From: Corynespora cassiicola
Lineage: Eukaryota; Ascomycota; Dothideomycetes; Pleosporales; Corynesporascaceae
Length of the DNA: 64,000 nt
Assembly (NCBI GenBank): GCA_022059125.1
Contig: JAEUWY010000001.1
Span: 496,001 to 560,000, forward strand
Direction: 5' to 3'
Shown here one piece after another: positions 11,164 to 22,473 of this stretch. Both the position numbers and the translations under genes were made by a program. Numbering within the stretch: the first letter of the stretch is position 1; each line of letters begins with the position of its first letter. The notes below the pieces were generated by a model. The model did no database searches. It saw nothing but the letters and a program-made list of their open reading frames with translations, and was not told the origin of the DNA.

Positions 11164-11232
11164 TGATGAATACGTTGGAATCTAAAAGTGTATATAAACA
11201 GGGTAAGGTTGTGACGCATTGGTGCGAAAGCA

Positions 11233-11276
11233 CCTCGGCTCGGCTGTGTCACTAACACCGAGCAGCCAAGCCGAGG
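11233..11276. repeat. GC-rich hairpin beside the palindrome
   Basis: CCTCGGCTCGGCTG pairs with CAGCCAAGCCGAGG across a short loop, allowing small bulges. It lies about 70 bp outside the right arm and upstream of the nuclease-like gene. The CCTCGGCTG word also occurs in the TIR at 17179-17236. It could form a stem in DNA or RNA. Confidence 0.5.
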
Positions 11277-11375
11277 TTTTCCCGATTGTTTTGGCTCCTG
11301 GCCGAACGTCAATATCGTTACTTCCAAGCGCAATGCATCTTGTTCCGGGAATCCAACGTATATCGATTGCACACG

Positions 11376-12952
11376 ATGAAGCGACCAGCATCTGACAATA
11401 ATGCTCGACGGTCTTATTGCAGTAGTTCTCGTGGCGCAAAGCGCTATAAACCTTCCTGTCCCGACGTTCGGGCATCCCGCGCATGCTCCTCACCTCCGTT
11501 GCATCCGTCATCGCAAACCCCTCCACTCACACAAGAAACACTTCACTCCACGCAACCATCGACTCTTGTAACGTCTGAATCGCTACTTCAACACTGGGTG
11601 GAAGGTTGTACAGCTACAAGTGATCCTGACATCATGGCAGCACCTCCGACGCCCCGCAGCGCGGCTTTGGGCGAGCGCGGGCGCCGCAACGCAAAACGCC
11701 ATGCGCGCTCCCATGGATCTCGAACACCTAGCCCTAGTAAACGACCGTCGCTGCAAACGTACCGAACAAGAAACATGCACCATGCTGGTGTTTTTGTAGA
11801 CAGTCTGGCAGAGCTTCCGCCTGCAATTGACGGCGAGGTACGACAGATACTTGAACTCGACTCGTGGGACAACCAAGTAGCGGCTTCAGTAGAGGAAGTA
11901 CAAGCTACTGCACGTTTTGATGGGCTAGTTACGGCATATCTGGCCGAATCGCAAAGAAACGCACGGGAGTGCTCGCTGGAGGGCGACTGGAGAGCTAGTC
12001 TGAACGGACTCGTGAGGAATTTGGCCGATTTTTGGCCAGGGATGTTGAAGACACAAATGTCGGAGAAGAGTAAGCCTGAAGAACATACTCCAAAATCTCA
12101 CACAGAGATGCTAAGGTTATAGTCTGGCATCCTAGTCTCAAACCCACGGGACCTTCGCTTGACGAGTTTCAAAGCGAAGAGTATAGCGGAACGCGCACTC
12201 CTCGATCTGCACCGGCGCAGACTACTTTCCCCGACTATGATCCAAGCGCTGCGACGGTCAACGCTGCCACCTTCACTGGGCCCATACCATCGCTACCACC
12301 ATACACACAATCAGTAGCATCAACTACCAGCACTGAGGCTGCGGACCCGTACCATATAACGACACCGAAACCCGATATAACGATTGGGCTCGCACACACT
12401 ACATTTATGCACCAGCATCAGCGGCGGCTAGTCGATCATCAGGCATCCGAGTCAATACTGAGCGATCCACATGCGGCTGATATGGGTATACGGTTTCCTT
12501 TCTTAGTGGTAGAGGCGAAGGGCTTGGGTCTCAACGGGAATCTGGTTGGGGGGCAGAATCAGGCGGCAATCAGTGGTGCTTCTATGCTCACGATTCTAAA
12601 AGACCTTAATGATCAGGCGGCGTCTAATGTGGACCTAGATCATATTGCAAAACCTAACGCACTGGATCCACAATCCACCTCGTCTTATACAGCACTGTCA
12701 GTACACGAATCGACGCCCAGACTCTGTTTTTCTATAGTGACAGAGGGCCCAACGCACGAGTTGTGGGTACACTTTGAGCATGAAGGCGCGTTTCACATGT
12801 ACTGTATCCAGTCATGGCGCACTACGCGCGAACGAGACACGCGAGAGTTTGCACGTTATCTGCTTCGGGTTATGAAGTGGGGCACAGGACGACTCAAGGA
12901 GTGGATTGTAGAAAGAGTCGACAGGGTGCCGAGGTATGGAGCGTTTGGATAG
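11376..12952 (+). CDS. PD-(D/E)XK nuclease-like fungal protein
   Basis: Two exons, 11376-12069 and 12123-12952, give 507 aa. The 53-bp intron starts GTAAGC, has a GCTAAG branch-like word and ends TTATAG; splicing joins two open frames without a stop. ATG 11376 (MKRPASDNN) is preferred to earlier in-frame sequence that lacks the usual basic start. The N-terminal half is disordered, Ser/Pro/Arg-rich and basic, as in nuclear proteins. The C-terminal domain carries PKPDITIG (PD at 315-316) and FLVVEAKG (E362-x-K364) followed by GGQNQAA, the layout of a PD-(D/E)XK nuclease fold of the kind widespread in fungal accessory genes. Whether it still cleaves DNA is unknown. It lies 210 bp from the palindrome. 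Confidence 0.8.
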
Positions 12953-13227
12953 CTGGCAGTACTACGTCATGAGACGAAGCTATCTTTGGGTTTTGTTTCG
13001 TCTCAATATTCGGCTGGCATAAATACGTTCTCTTGTCGGTGGTTCACCGGAGCTGTGCCTGACTAGTAAGGGGATCTATTTTGGCTCCCGTGGTGGGTCA
13101 GACCGGGTCAAGCCACTAATTATTATGGCTTAGCGCTCATCATTCCGCTGCTACAGGCATGTAGTAAGATAATCCATCGCTGCCTCTCTGCCTTCCTTTT
13201 TGGAAAGATATATGAACACCTCCATCA
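12953..13227. other. Spacer between nuclease-like gene and NLR element
   Basis: Carries the second copy of the 24-bp motif (13076-13099). No gene is supported. Confidence 0.5.
13076..13099 (+). repeat. 24-bp dispersed motif, copy 2
   Basis: Second copy of the CTATTTTGG…GTGGGTC motif seen at 3615-3638. It lies about 130 bp outside the left TIR of the NLR element. Confidence 0.5.
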
Positions 13228-13285
13228 CAAGGCCCGGGCAGGAAAGAGTCGGCCGTCATCCCTGCTAGCACGACCCTGGTGTTCG
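13228..13285 (+). repeat. Left TIR of the NLR element
   Basis: 58 bp, pairing with 17179-17236 in inverted orientation. It starts CAAG. Confidence 0.75.
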
Positions 13286-13771
13286 TCCAGTTCCCCTTCG
13301 GGCAGACACTAGGAACAAAGCGTTAGCTCGCCACATTACAGATAGGTAATTGCGTGGAGAAGGCGAAATATCAATCAGGCGATAGGCAGCATCTCTCATG
13401 ACCTATGAGCATGTCGCGCCCAGCCGCTCGCGAAATGGTTTTCGCCATAGCCTTACCCCGCCTCCAACACGCCTACTTTGCTGCGCCACATTCTCGCCTA
13501 CCGTCAGCCGCGGGGCACTTTCCGAAGATTTGTCAACCCAGCAGAATCGACTCTCAACATAGTCCACACCGATCTACTCCACACCTGTCTTTTTGACTTG
13601 AGTCGCTCTCTCATTCGCCTTTTCCATCGTTAACGTTGACGTTTTGGCGTTGTGCTCTTAACGGACGAGCAAGCTGGCATGCTCCTGTCGCTTCACTCAG
13701 CCTGATGCGCTTGAGTTGCCTTCGAAACCCTATCCCTCTCGACTGCACCCTCTGTCTCTCCATACAAATAA
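13286..13771. promoter_or_regulatory. Upstream region of the NLR gene
   Basis: About 490 bp ahead of the ATG at 13772. The last 250 bp are C/T-rich (for example CTCTCGACTGCACCCTCTG), typical of fungal core promoters. No TATA box is seen. Confidence 0.4.
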
Positions 13772-16700
13772 ATGCGTCTTCTAAAGCACACTAGCGAGGA
13801 TGGATTTGTTCTGACCAAGTTCTTGGTTGGCGATAAGATTCCTCCTTATGCGATCCTTTCACACACCTGGGAGGACGGCGAGGAAGTCACCTATAACGAG
13901 TTAACAGATGGCACGAGAAAGAGCAAGAATGGCTACAAAAAGATCCAGCTCTGTGGACAGCAAGCTAAACGTGATGGCTTGCAATACTTTTGGGTGGATA
14001 CATGCTGCATCAACAAGGCAGACCACGTTGAACTGCGGGAAGCGATTAACTCCATGTTTCGCTGGTATCAAAGGGCTGTCAAGTGCTACGTCTATCTGTC
14101 AGATGTTTCGAAATCTGGACAGACAGTAAACAATGAAGTCTCTGGATCTGCTTGGGAGCCAGCCCTTCGGGGTAGTAGGTGGTTTACTCGTGGCTGGACG
14201 CTCCAAGAGCTTCTTGCTCCCCCCTCAGTCGAGTTTTTCTCTCGGGAATGGCAGATTATAGGGGATAAAAGGCTTCTCAAACAAGTGATACACGAAATAA
14301 CAGGTATTCCTGTGTCAGCACTTGAAGGCAAGCCGTTGTCCCAGTTCAATGTTGATAATCGATTGTTGTGGAGAGAAAACCGGCACACCACACGCGAAGA
14401 AGACGGGGCATACTCATTGCTAGGCATTTTCGGGGTATATATAGCCCCTATCTATGGCGAGGGAGCGAAGGAGGCATTCCGAAGGCTACTGGACGAGATC
14501 AGCAAACTGGAGAAGTGCATCCAAGACCTACACCTTACCAACCCTCGTGACGACAAGAAACGCATCGAAGAAACCAAAGGTGGCCTATTAGGAGACTCGT
14601 ATCGTTGGATCCTTGAGAATCCTGAATTCCAACAATGGCAAAACGGCAATCAGGGTCGGCTGTTATGGATCAAGGGTGATCCTGGGAAGGGAAAGACGAT
14701 GCTGCTCTGTGGCATTGCCGACGAGCTTAGAAGGTCAATGGCTAGCACAGATCTGCTGTCTTTTTTCTTCTGCCAGGCTACCGACTCGCGCATCAATAAT
14801 GCTACAGCAGTCCTACGAGGCTTGCTATACATGCTTGTCGATCAACAACCATGGCTTACTACACATATTCGGAAGAAGTACGACCATACAGGAAGACCGC
14901 TCTTCGAAGATGCGAATGCTTGGGTGGCTCTTTCTGAAATCTTTACGCACATGCTAGAAGATCCGAACATGAACAAGACCTACTTCATCATTGATGCACT
15001 CGACGAATGTGTAGCATCGGACTTGCCGAAGCTGCTAGACTTCATCGTCAAGAAATCAGTTACGTCGTCTCGCGCTAAATGGATCGTGTCAGGCCGCAAC
15101 TGGCCAGAAATTGAAGAACAGTTCGAGAGAGCAAAGAAAAAGGTTAGACTGAGTCTCGAACTCAACGCAAAATCTGTATCTACTGCTGTTGAGATGTTTA
15201 TTCGGTACAAAGTGCGTCAAATAGCGGAGAGGAAAAAATACGACAAAAAAACACGAGATGCTGTACTGAAGCATCTATCCTCTAATGCACACAACACTTT
15301 TCTTTGGGTAGCGTTGGTGTGTCAAAGCCTCGAGAACGTTCCAAAGAGAAACGTCATAAAGAAATTGAACGCCTTTCCGGCTGGCCTTGAAGGGCTGTAC
15401 GAACGGATGATGCAGCAAATACACACGTCAGATGATGCAGAGGTTAGCAAGCAGATCCTGGCATTGGCCACCGTTGTTTACCGGCCCATCACACTAGACG
15501 AGCTGGTGACGCTTGCTGACCAGCTTACGGATGCGGCAGATGACCTCGAGTCTGTCCGTGAGATCATTGGCCACTGCGGTTCTTTCCTAACCCTACGCGA
15601 GAACACTGTCTACTTTATTCATCAGTCAGCGAAAGAATTTTTGTTGACGAAAGCATGTCATGATATCTTTCCTTTCGGAAAAGGGAAAGTTCATCACACT
15701 ATATTTTCTAGGTCACTACAGAGCATGTCCACAGCATTGCATCAAGACATGTACGGCCTACAAGAGTTGGGGTACCCTGCTGAACAGATCCAGCGGCCAG
15801 ATCCCGACCCATTGGCATCCTCACGATACTCTGTTGTCTACTGGGTCGATCACCTCCGTGATTTCATTGTGAGCTCTCATGGAAACATCAGAGAGAGTTT
15901 GCAGGATAGACGTATGGTTGGTGTGTTTCTACGAACAAAATATCTTTATTGGCTGGAAGCTCTCAGTCTCTGCCAAAGCGTATCTAAGGGTATTGTTTCG
16001 ATAACAAACCTGGCAGCTTTAGTGCAGGTAGGTACCGTACAGGCGATGAATCCCTATTATAGTGCATGCTAATATGGAGCAGAGCAGATCACACGCGTCC
16101 TTTTTATATGAACTGGTCCAGGACGCATATCGATTCATAATGTATTTTAAGGTTGCAATAGAGAGTGCACCTCTCCAGACATATACATCAGCATTTCTAT
16201 TCAGTCCTAAGCGCAGCTTAATAAAGGCGCTTTTTCAAGAGGAAGCACCAAAGTGGATCACAGTGGCACCATCTGTGGGAGATGACTGGTCTGCTTGCCT
16301 CCAGACGCTCGAGGACCATAGCGATTCGGTCCTCTCGGTGGCCTTCTCGCCCGACTCGCAACGGCTGGCGTCGGCGTCAGTGGATAACATAGTTAAGATC
16401 TGGGACCTAACGAGCGGCAAGTGCTTGCAGACGCTCGAGGGTCATAGCGATCCGGTCAGGTCTGTGGCCTTCTCGCCCGACTCGCAACGGCTAGCGTCAG
16501 CCTCAGACGACAAGACAGTTAAGATCTGGGACCCGACGAGCGACAAGTGCTTGCAGACGCTCGAGGGTCATAGCGGTTTGGTCTACTCGGTGACCTTCTC
16601 GCCCGACTCGCAGCGGCTGGCGTCGGCGTCATGGGACAAGACAGTTAAGATCTGGGACTCGACGAGCGGCAAGTGCTTGCAGACCATTATTGTTGATACA

Positions 16701-17006
16701 TTCCTTCACAGCATAGCTTTTAATGCTGATGGTTCATCCCTGCACACTGATATAGGCACTATCGCTGTTAATGCGCCTGTGGCCTTGTCATCTTTAAACA
16801 TAACAGACGTTACAATTGCTGAGCAGGCGCAGTTTCAAGGGGTTGCTTTAGGCTCAGGCAGAGTATGGATAACTTACAATTCACGGAACATCGTGTGGCT
16901 TCCACCTGAATATCGACCATCAGCCTTAGCTATATCTGGTACACGAATTGGCATTGGGGTTGGAACTGGAAGGGTGTGGATATTCAGCGTTCAGTTTGAA
17001 GAGTAG
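13772..17006 (+). CDS. HET-NACHT-WD40 (HNWD-type) NLR protein
   Basis: Two exons, 13772-16027 and 16083-17006, give 1059 aa. The 55-bp intron starts GTAGGT, has a GCTAAT branch and ends GAGCAG; both frames join exactly. Domain order: HET (about 20-235, with PPYAILSHTW, FWVDTCCIN and GWTLQELLAP), NACHT (Walker A GDPGKGKT 302-309, Walker B IIDALDEC 406-413), a helical linker, then WD40 repeats from 824. Three repeats of exactly 42 residues (126 bp) are nearly identical in DNA, and a fourth decays after its first residues. Known: this is the architecture of Podospora HET-E/D/R, where WD40 recognition triggers HET-driven cell death. Three repeats is short for the family, so it may be a contracted allele. 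It lies alone inside a TIR-bounded segment. Confidence 0.93.
16296..16673 (+). repeat. Three tandem 126-bp WD40-coding repeats
   Basis: Units start at 16296, 16422 and 16548. Differences cluster at a few codons, for example the residues after DHS/GHS and SASx. The remnant of a fourth unit starts at 16674 (TGC TTG CAG ACC) and diverges at once. Near-identity with a fixed period is the signature of concerted evolution and unequal exchange in fungal recognition genes. Confidence 0.9.
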
Positions 17007-17178
17007 AAGCTGATTTCAAGACGTTTTCTTTTTTTGTCTTTCTATCTTCCATGATATCTATTCCATAGAGGGGTCCGGGGATGTAGGTAAATATATAGTA
17101 GAATAGTTTGCCACAGAGAAACTTCGAGATTTATCTTAGTCATCAGCAAAGAGAGTAAAAGTGCCGTCTGAAGTCATG

Positions 17179-17236
17179 CGAACACCTCGGCTGTGCTAGC
17201 AGGGATGATGGTCGACCCGTTCCTGCCCGGGACTTG
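17179..17236 (-). repeat. Right TIR of the NLR element
   Basis: 58 bp, inverted partner of 13228-13285. It ends CTTG at 17233-17236. Confidence 0.75.
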
Positions 17237-19561
17237 CCACATAGGTACGTAAGTTCATGGGGCAAATTGATATTTGAAATTGTAGCTAGCAGTTCCTATA
17301 GTGGGGACCATCTTGGATCACTATTGCAGCAGGAACGCAAAAAGACGGTCCACGCAAATCGAGCTAGAAGATACTGGACTGCGAAACTGATGAGCGGCTG
17401 CAGAAATACGTTATGACAAAGGTCTATAAGTTCGAGTGAAGACCCGGGATCCATGATATAGACAAGGAAGGTGGAGCTTTTAGGAACCACAGCAACCTGT
17501 TTCTGGTCAAAGATCGTGTGAGCATCGGTACAAATGAGCACAGCATTCTGAGTATCATCAACTGGCTCAGATCCCGGACGCTGCTGATTTGTTTATTATA
17601 CGGCAAGAGATATCCCAGGTCAGTGTCGCTTCGGCTAGGCTGCTTTGACGACGCAGCGGCCTGTCATGAGGAAGGAGGTTCGCATGACATCCACGACTGG
17701 GGGAGATTATCGTGAAGAAAGCGCCAGTGGCTGAAGGACAGGATAACGGCGTATTTCTCTGATATGGCCTTTTCAGCAGGCTGTAGAACATACTACTTCG
17801 GTTGCAAACGTGGGATTTGTTTCCATTTTGTCATCAACGAGCAACGAGCAACGAGCAACGAGCAACGAGCATTCCATCCCATCTCGATTTGGCAAGTGCA
17901 CCACCACCTTACGCACCGCCACCTCGCTTACCGCCATTCGGAGCTTTTGGCGCCAAGCTCCGACACCCCCGTCGCGTGATCCCCGCCCTTACCTTCAGCA
18001 GCTAGATACTTCTGCCCACGATCGCCAACGTATCCAACCCACGACAACCACAGCCGCGCAACCTTTGGACGCGTCCCTGGCTCCCCTCACGCTTGCATCG
18101 CACAGCCTCCTCGATTGCCTCCGCCGTCGCTCGATCGCTTCGCGCAGTCACATCACAGCAGGGTCTCACGCACAGCATGGCTCACAGTAGTCATGGCAAG
18201 ACCTTGGGAGAAGGGATTGGATTGATTTGTGCCCAAGGCATGGCAAGAGCATGGGAGAGCAGATGTGATTGATTGAAGGAACCGTCAGCACCGAAAGCCA
18301 CCCTCCCCGAACGCCGTCGCTTCTCGCTCACTGTCACACGTCAGCAGTTGCTTGGATATGAGGTTGATATGGCATACAGGCTGCTGCTGCTCCTGATGTT
18401 CCTCTTTCCGGCGCTTCTGAAAGCCCACGAAGAAGGGCCATCTGCCAAGCGGGATGTCCAGACGGAAATACTGTGCAGCAGGGTTGAAATTCAAGCTCCA
18501 ACCTGTCGTCACTAGCCAGGGCTTCAGCCAGGGCTTCAAGATCTGCCAGGCGAACGAGAAGGCCTCCATGGGGCCTGGGGCCATAAAGACGACGCTTATC
18601 AGACCTAGGCCGATTGTGCTGGCCTTTGGGATCCGACCCGCGCGGCCATTGTGGCCATGGTGGTGTTCATGTTGCTACGCTACGTCAACTTCAAGTTGCA
18701 AGCTGTTTCAGTCCTGTGAGACGGCTTACTTGTGCTAGTTGGCTTTTTTTCGTTAGTTGGGAGAGTTTTGTGTCGAAGATGTGCCCACTGGGATTTCAGC
18801 AGAAAGTTACATACTCATCAGATGTCGGGATTGCCATCCACGGCTCCGCAACTCGTTGAGGGAAGAGAAGCCTTGCCAGCCTATGGATTGCGATCGTTCG
18901 CTTCAACATCACAACGACCACGGATGGCGACCTCTCTGAACCGCTACCGACCTTTGAAGCTTCGAGGCCTTAGAGCCTTGAGAGCCCTAAGGCCTTGGAT
19001 GGTGTTCTACGTCGTGCTGCCACCTTCGCGTGCTCACGCGCTCACGTGCCTCCCAAGGTCCTTGGATAGGAATCGCTCGCTTGCTCGTTGATAACCCGGC
19101 TGTTGCCCATTACCTCTAGTTACTGTTATTTCAGATGCCTGACCAGCGTTGTTACTGTTTATACTTCCTGTTTGTACTTGCTGTTAAGTCCTAGCCCAGC
19201 AAAGCTGAGGAAAAGGGACTCCCACAGCTCTTTCGATAGGTGTTCCACCTATCTACATAACAATCAACTAAGTAACTTGCTTCGCTACAAACTATTTTAG
19301 CTTTATTAAGCGCCTTTCCATGGTTAAAAAAGCCCGGGTTATGGCTCCATTTCCAATGAAAGGCAATTTTACGAGCTGTGGCGAACAATCATAAATACCC
19401 CAGGAACGAGTTGTTGTTTCTATATACCCAAATAAGAGCAGATACTAAAGGAACGTTGATAGTTTCATCATCTGGCTATTTTTCTCAAGATTCCTGCATT
19501 CCTTTGACTCCAGTGCATCGGCCCAAACCCTCTGGACATGGCTCCTCAGTAGGTAACTCGT
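17237..19561. other. 2.3-kb region with no supported gene
   Basis: Many short frames of 60-126 codons overlap in all phases and none has a domain or clear splice structure. It holds a 7-bp AACGAGC tandem repeat near 17836-17870 and small local duplications such as CAGGGCTTCA near 18520. It is probably decayed or intergenic DNA. Confidence 0.5.
17836..17870 (+). repeat. AACGAGC microsatellite
   Basis: Five consecutive copies of a 7-bp unit. Confidence 0.85.
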
Positions 19562-21122
19562 TCAGTCGTCTCTAAATTCATCATTTTTATCAAGCGCCCA
19601 TGATGATGCTCCAGTCAATTTCATCCGCTCCTCTCTAAGCTTTTTCATCCACGCTGCTACATTAGCAACAGCATGGTGGGGTGAATGCTTGTTTGCCAAC
19701 AAAAAAGATAAGATCTCAGCTGGACTGAATTCTCGCTTGGACACCTTCGCCACAAACTCTTGCCCCAAATGAAAAAACTCGCAGTCCTCTACAAACACTT
19801 CTTGCCCGGATTGATGGGGTAACCGCTCCGAGTCGGGAATGCTGGTCTTCAACGGGTGATTGTAGACGAAATGGAACAATTGGTTGACCATGTCTTCATC
19901 AGCCAGATATAGCTCCACCTTCATATCCACACGGCCAGGTCGTATGAGTGCCGGATCTAGGCGTTCGATATGGTTGGTTGTCATGATCAACAATCTGCCT
20001 TCCGATGATGCGAGGCCATCTAGAACATTGAGGAGAGTCGACAGAGATACCTTGTCGGTAGAGCTATTCGGGGCAATGCTCTGGCTTGCATCTACGCTGC
20101 CACTGGGCTTTCGATACACAGCGGTCGCGTCGACATCCTCGAGGAGGACAATGCAGTGCTGCGGGAGCTCGGCGAAGAGAGATTTCAGGAAGCGATCGTT
20201 CAAAGTAGACATAGTGAGAACGTAAATGTCCAAGTTGAATTGCCCTGCCATGGAAAGACAAAGGCTGGATTTTCCAGTGCCTGGTGGTCCATAAAACAGA
20301 TATCCTCGTTGATAAGGAAGGCTGCGCCTGGAGTACCAAGCCCTAGTTTTAGGGTCTAGAAACTCAGTTACGTCGTCTAGCAACATCTTTTTCAGCTCCC
20401 TGTTTATAATCACAGTTGAAATCTCTCTTCTGACCATCGGCTTGGAGGCTTTCCACCTATCTGCTTGGTGTTCAAAAACACAAGTTTTATTCTTAACCGA
20501 CTCCAAATAGTACCTTCGGCATTCGTTCAAGAGCTCCCTGAGAACGGCAGGATTGCGCCCAAAGTACGAAACGGAGGCTTCCTCTCTGGCACTACCGAAA
20601 TCTCCTAGAGTTCTTTGACGATTGAATACAAATAGATGGTGTTTGTGCCAGAAGTATGAGCGCCCATTGCAAGGGGAATAGTGCAATGACTTCTTCTCAG
20701 CATGTGACCCAGGTTTCGTGGATGATTCGAGATCTATCCTAGCAAGGGAGGTGCGTGCCGATCGCGCGAAAGGCTGGGAGCAGACCCAGAAAATGAGCAT
20801 GTCATACGCCTCATCGGTATATGGTACCTCGATCTTTGACGCTATACACGTGGTAAGTGTCGACGTCGTCGCCAAAGATGACATACTGACAGAAGTAGGT
20901 TTCCAGCAGCGTTTCCAAATATTTCAAAGTATACGTTCCGAACAGCAGGAGCAAACCGCCTATGCAAAGTGCCTGACTATAAATACTTGGGCCGCCCGTA
21001 AGAAAGAACCAAGTACGGGAGATTACAGGGCCAAGGCCGGGGAAAAAAAGGTCCAGAAGAGGTATCTGATCGTATAGGAAAGATTGATTGTGTGTAGGGC
21101 TATCACTACTGAAAAAAGCCAT
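19562..21122 (-). CDS. BCS1-like AAA ATPase
   Basis: Exons 20891-21122 and 19562-20841 give 503 aa, starting at ATG 21120-21122 (MAFFSSDSP). The 49-bp intron starts GTCAGT and ends GTGTATAG; this join turns the N-terminal frame into SSKIEVPYTDEAYDML, as expected for the BCS1 N-terminal domain. A hydrophobic segment at about 48-67 is the likely membrane anchor. The AAA core has Walker A GPPGTGKS (262-269), Walker B VLLED (309-313) and TTNHIERLDPALIRPGRVD with sensor and Arg-finger residues. Known: yeast Bcs1 moves the Rieske protein across the inner mitochondrial membrane. Fungi hold many diverged BCS1-like paralogues of unknown role, and this is probably one, as it lacks long conserved N-terminal similarity. 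Confidence 0.85.
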
Positions 21123-22473
21123 ATGGGAAAGTGCTTGAGTCAAATGATAGAAAAGGCGGGGAAGTCAATCGTTACACTTGAAAGAAATATTTTTGGACCG
21201 GTGAACACGCGTTCTTATACCCTTCGAACACAGATCGATCGAGATTCTCGAGGAGCTCGATGTGTGCTAACCGATGTGTGCTAACCGATGTGACATTCAG
21301 TGAATCTTGCATTGCATCAACGCACGACTGGTTGATGTGTCCCCCGAAACAAAGACGTATGATCCGTACTTACTCGCACATAAACATCAATTGATGCCCC
21401 CCAGTAGATCTTCCGTCCCGCTCCCTCTCCCGGGAGTGGAGTTTCCCTGCAAGCCACATTCAAACCAAAACACGGCTAGGGTGTAAAGTGCTGGCAAGAC
21501 CTAGATAGGCAATCCAGCGTCCAACCGAACCTTTTTTAGGGCGCAGGAGATACAAATGACTCTTCAGAATCACTGCAACGACCAGAATTCGATTTCCAGC
21601 CACGTTCTTTCTACAAAAGCTACTGATATGCTCAGATGTCTTCTTGCCTTGACATTGCTAGGCTGGACAAATATCCAACGAGAATAATCCAGGACGTAAT
21701 TCATGGCTTGTATGCATGCTGCTAGTGGAAAATTCTTGTCTGGCATCAATTGTTCGGCTCCACATCAATTTCGGCCTAACTCTGGAGCGTTGGTGAGAAA
21801 GCGGTATCATTGCAATCGGACCGTCTAAGGTAGGTTGGAGAAACATCCGATGTGTTTCGAGCTGGCTCTGGCAAGTGTCATATATTAGATCCCGGCCGCC
21901 TAAGTATAAGAACTTCTCCATCTTGCGCTAATCTACAAAGTCGCGTATTTGTGTTGCGCCGAATGCACTTAGCACTCAGCACTAGTCACGTGAACAAGAA
22001 TCACGAGCGTTGATTACGGTTCTGGAATGATGCTTATGGTACTGGTAATGGGACGCATCATAGTCTGGGACGATTATGGGACGAAGTAATTTTGTGTCAA
22101 AGCGAGCACCTTACTCAGTGAGCGCTTAGTATGCACGTGATGGCGGGGTGAAAATTTTGGAGCAGGGCAAAACCGGCTGCAGCCGCGCCCGACGGCAGTT
22201 TTGGAGGGGTGCTTTCATATTGTCGGGCACTGACGTCTATGTCCTTTTATTCTGCTAAGAAGACCACGCCCTCTCACAACCACCTTGTAACCACCTCGCA
22301 GCAGCTTACGACTTTCCGCGCATAGAAGCAACCACAAGGTGAATAATACTTAAGATACTGCATTCTTTCCAGAACAGGCTGACAATCTCTTGCTTCATCT
22401 ACAGTCTTCCTCCTAAACGCACTTTGTGATCTTCACAGGGAATTCCGCACCAGGTTATCGATATCTGGTTGAT
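21123..22473. other. Intergenic region, no supported gene
   Basis: About 1.35 kb. A 14-bp tandem duplication (GATGTGTGCTAACC) lies near 21257-21290. The last 250 bp are C/A-rich and promoter-like for the gene starting at 22474. Confidence 0.5.

Larger units (their letters stand above)
8504..11164 (-). repeat. Right arm of the 2661-bp perfect inverted repeat
   Basis: Exact reverse complement of 5814-8474. It carries the second PAN-domain gene, on the plus strand. The inner 650 bp (8504-9153) and outer 720 bp (10443-11163) have no other supported gene. The lack of any visible difference from the left arm implies a very recent duplication, gene conversion or an assembly artefact. Confidence 0.95.
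13228..17236. mobile_element. Putative 4.0-kb TIR element carrying an NLR gene
   Basis: 58-bp terminal inverted repeats at 13228-13285 and 17179-17236 match at 49 of 58 positions by hand count. Both start CAAG and contain CCCGGGCAGGAA and ATCCCTGCTAGCAC. The only gene inside is the HET-NACHT-WD40 gene; no transposase is present. The same terminal module bounds the palindrome at 5815-11163. I see no clear target-site duplication (flanks …tccatca and ccacat…). Inferred: a non-autonomous, gene-carrying element or a transduplicated segment. Confidence 0.6.

Noticed and set aside
5803..11175. Target-site duplication around the palindrome
   Set aside because: Flanks (GATCGA and TGATGA) do not give an adjacent identical word.
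10960..11372. Frames crossing the right palindrome end
   Set aside because: They run through the terminal module and into unique DNA; chance reading.
11182..11876. Minus-strand frames of 94-114 codons
   Set aside because: Antisense shadows of the nuclease-like gene.
17764..18190. Frames through the AACGAGC repeat
   Set aside because: All phases of a 7-bp repeat stay open; composition effect only.
19562..20884. 440-aa form of the BCS1-like protein starting MSSLATT
   Set aside because: That start lies in the intron-exon border; the spliced form restores the membrane segment and the expected N-terminal domain.
21658..21921. 87-codon minus-strand frame
   Set aside because: No domain and no splice partner.
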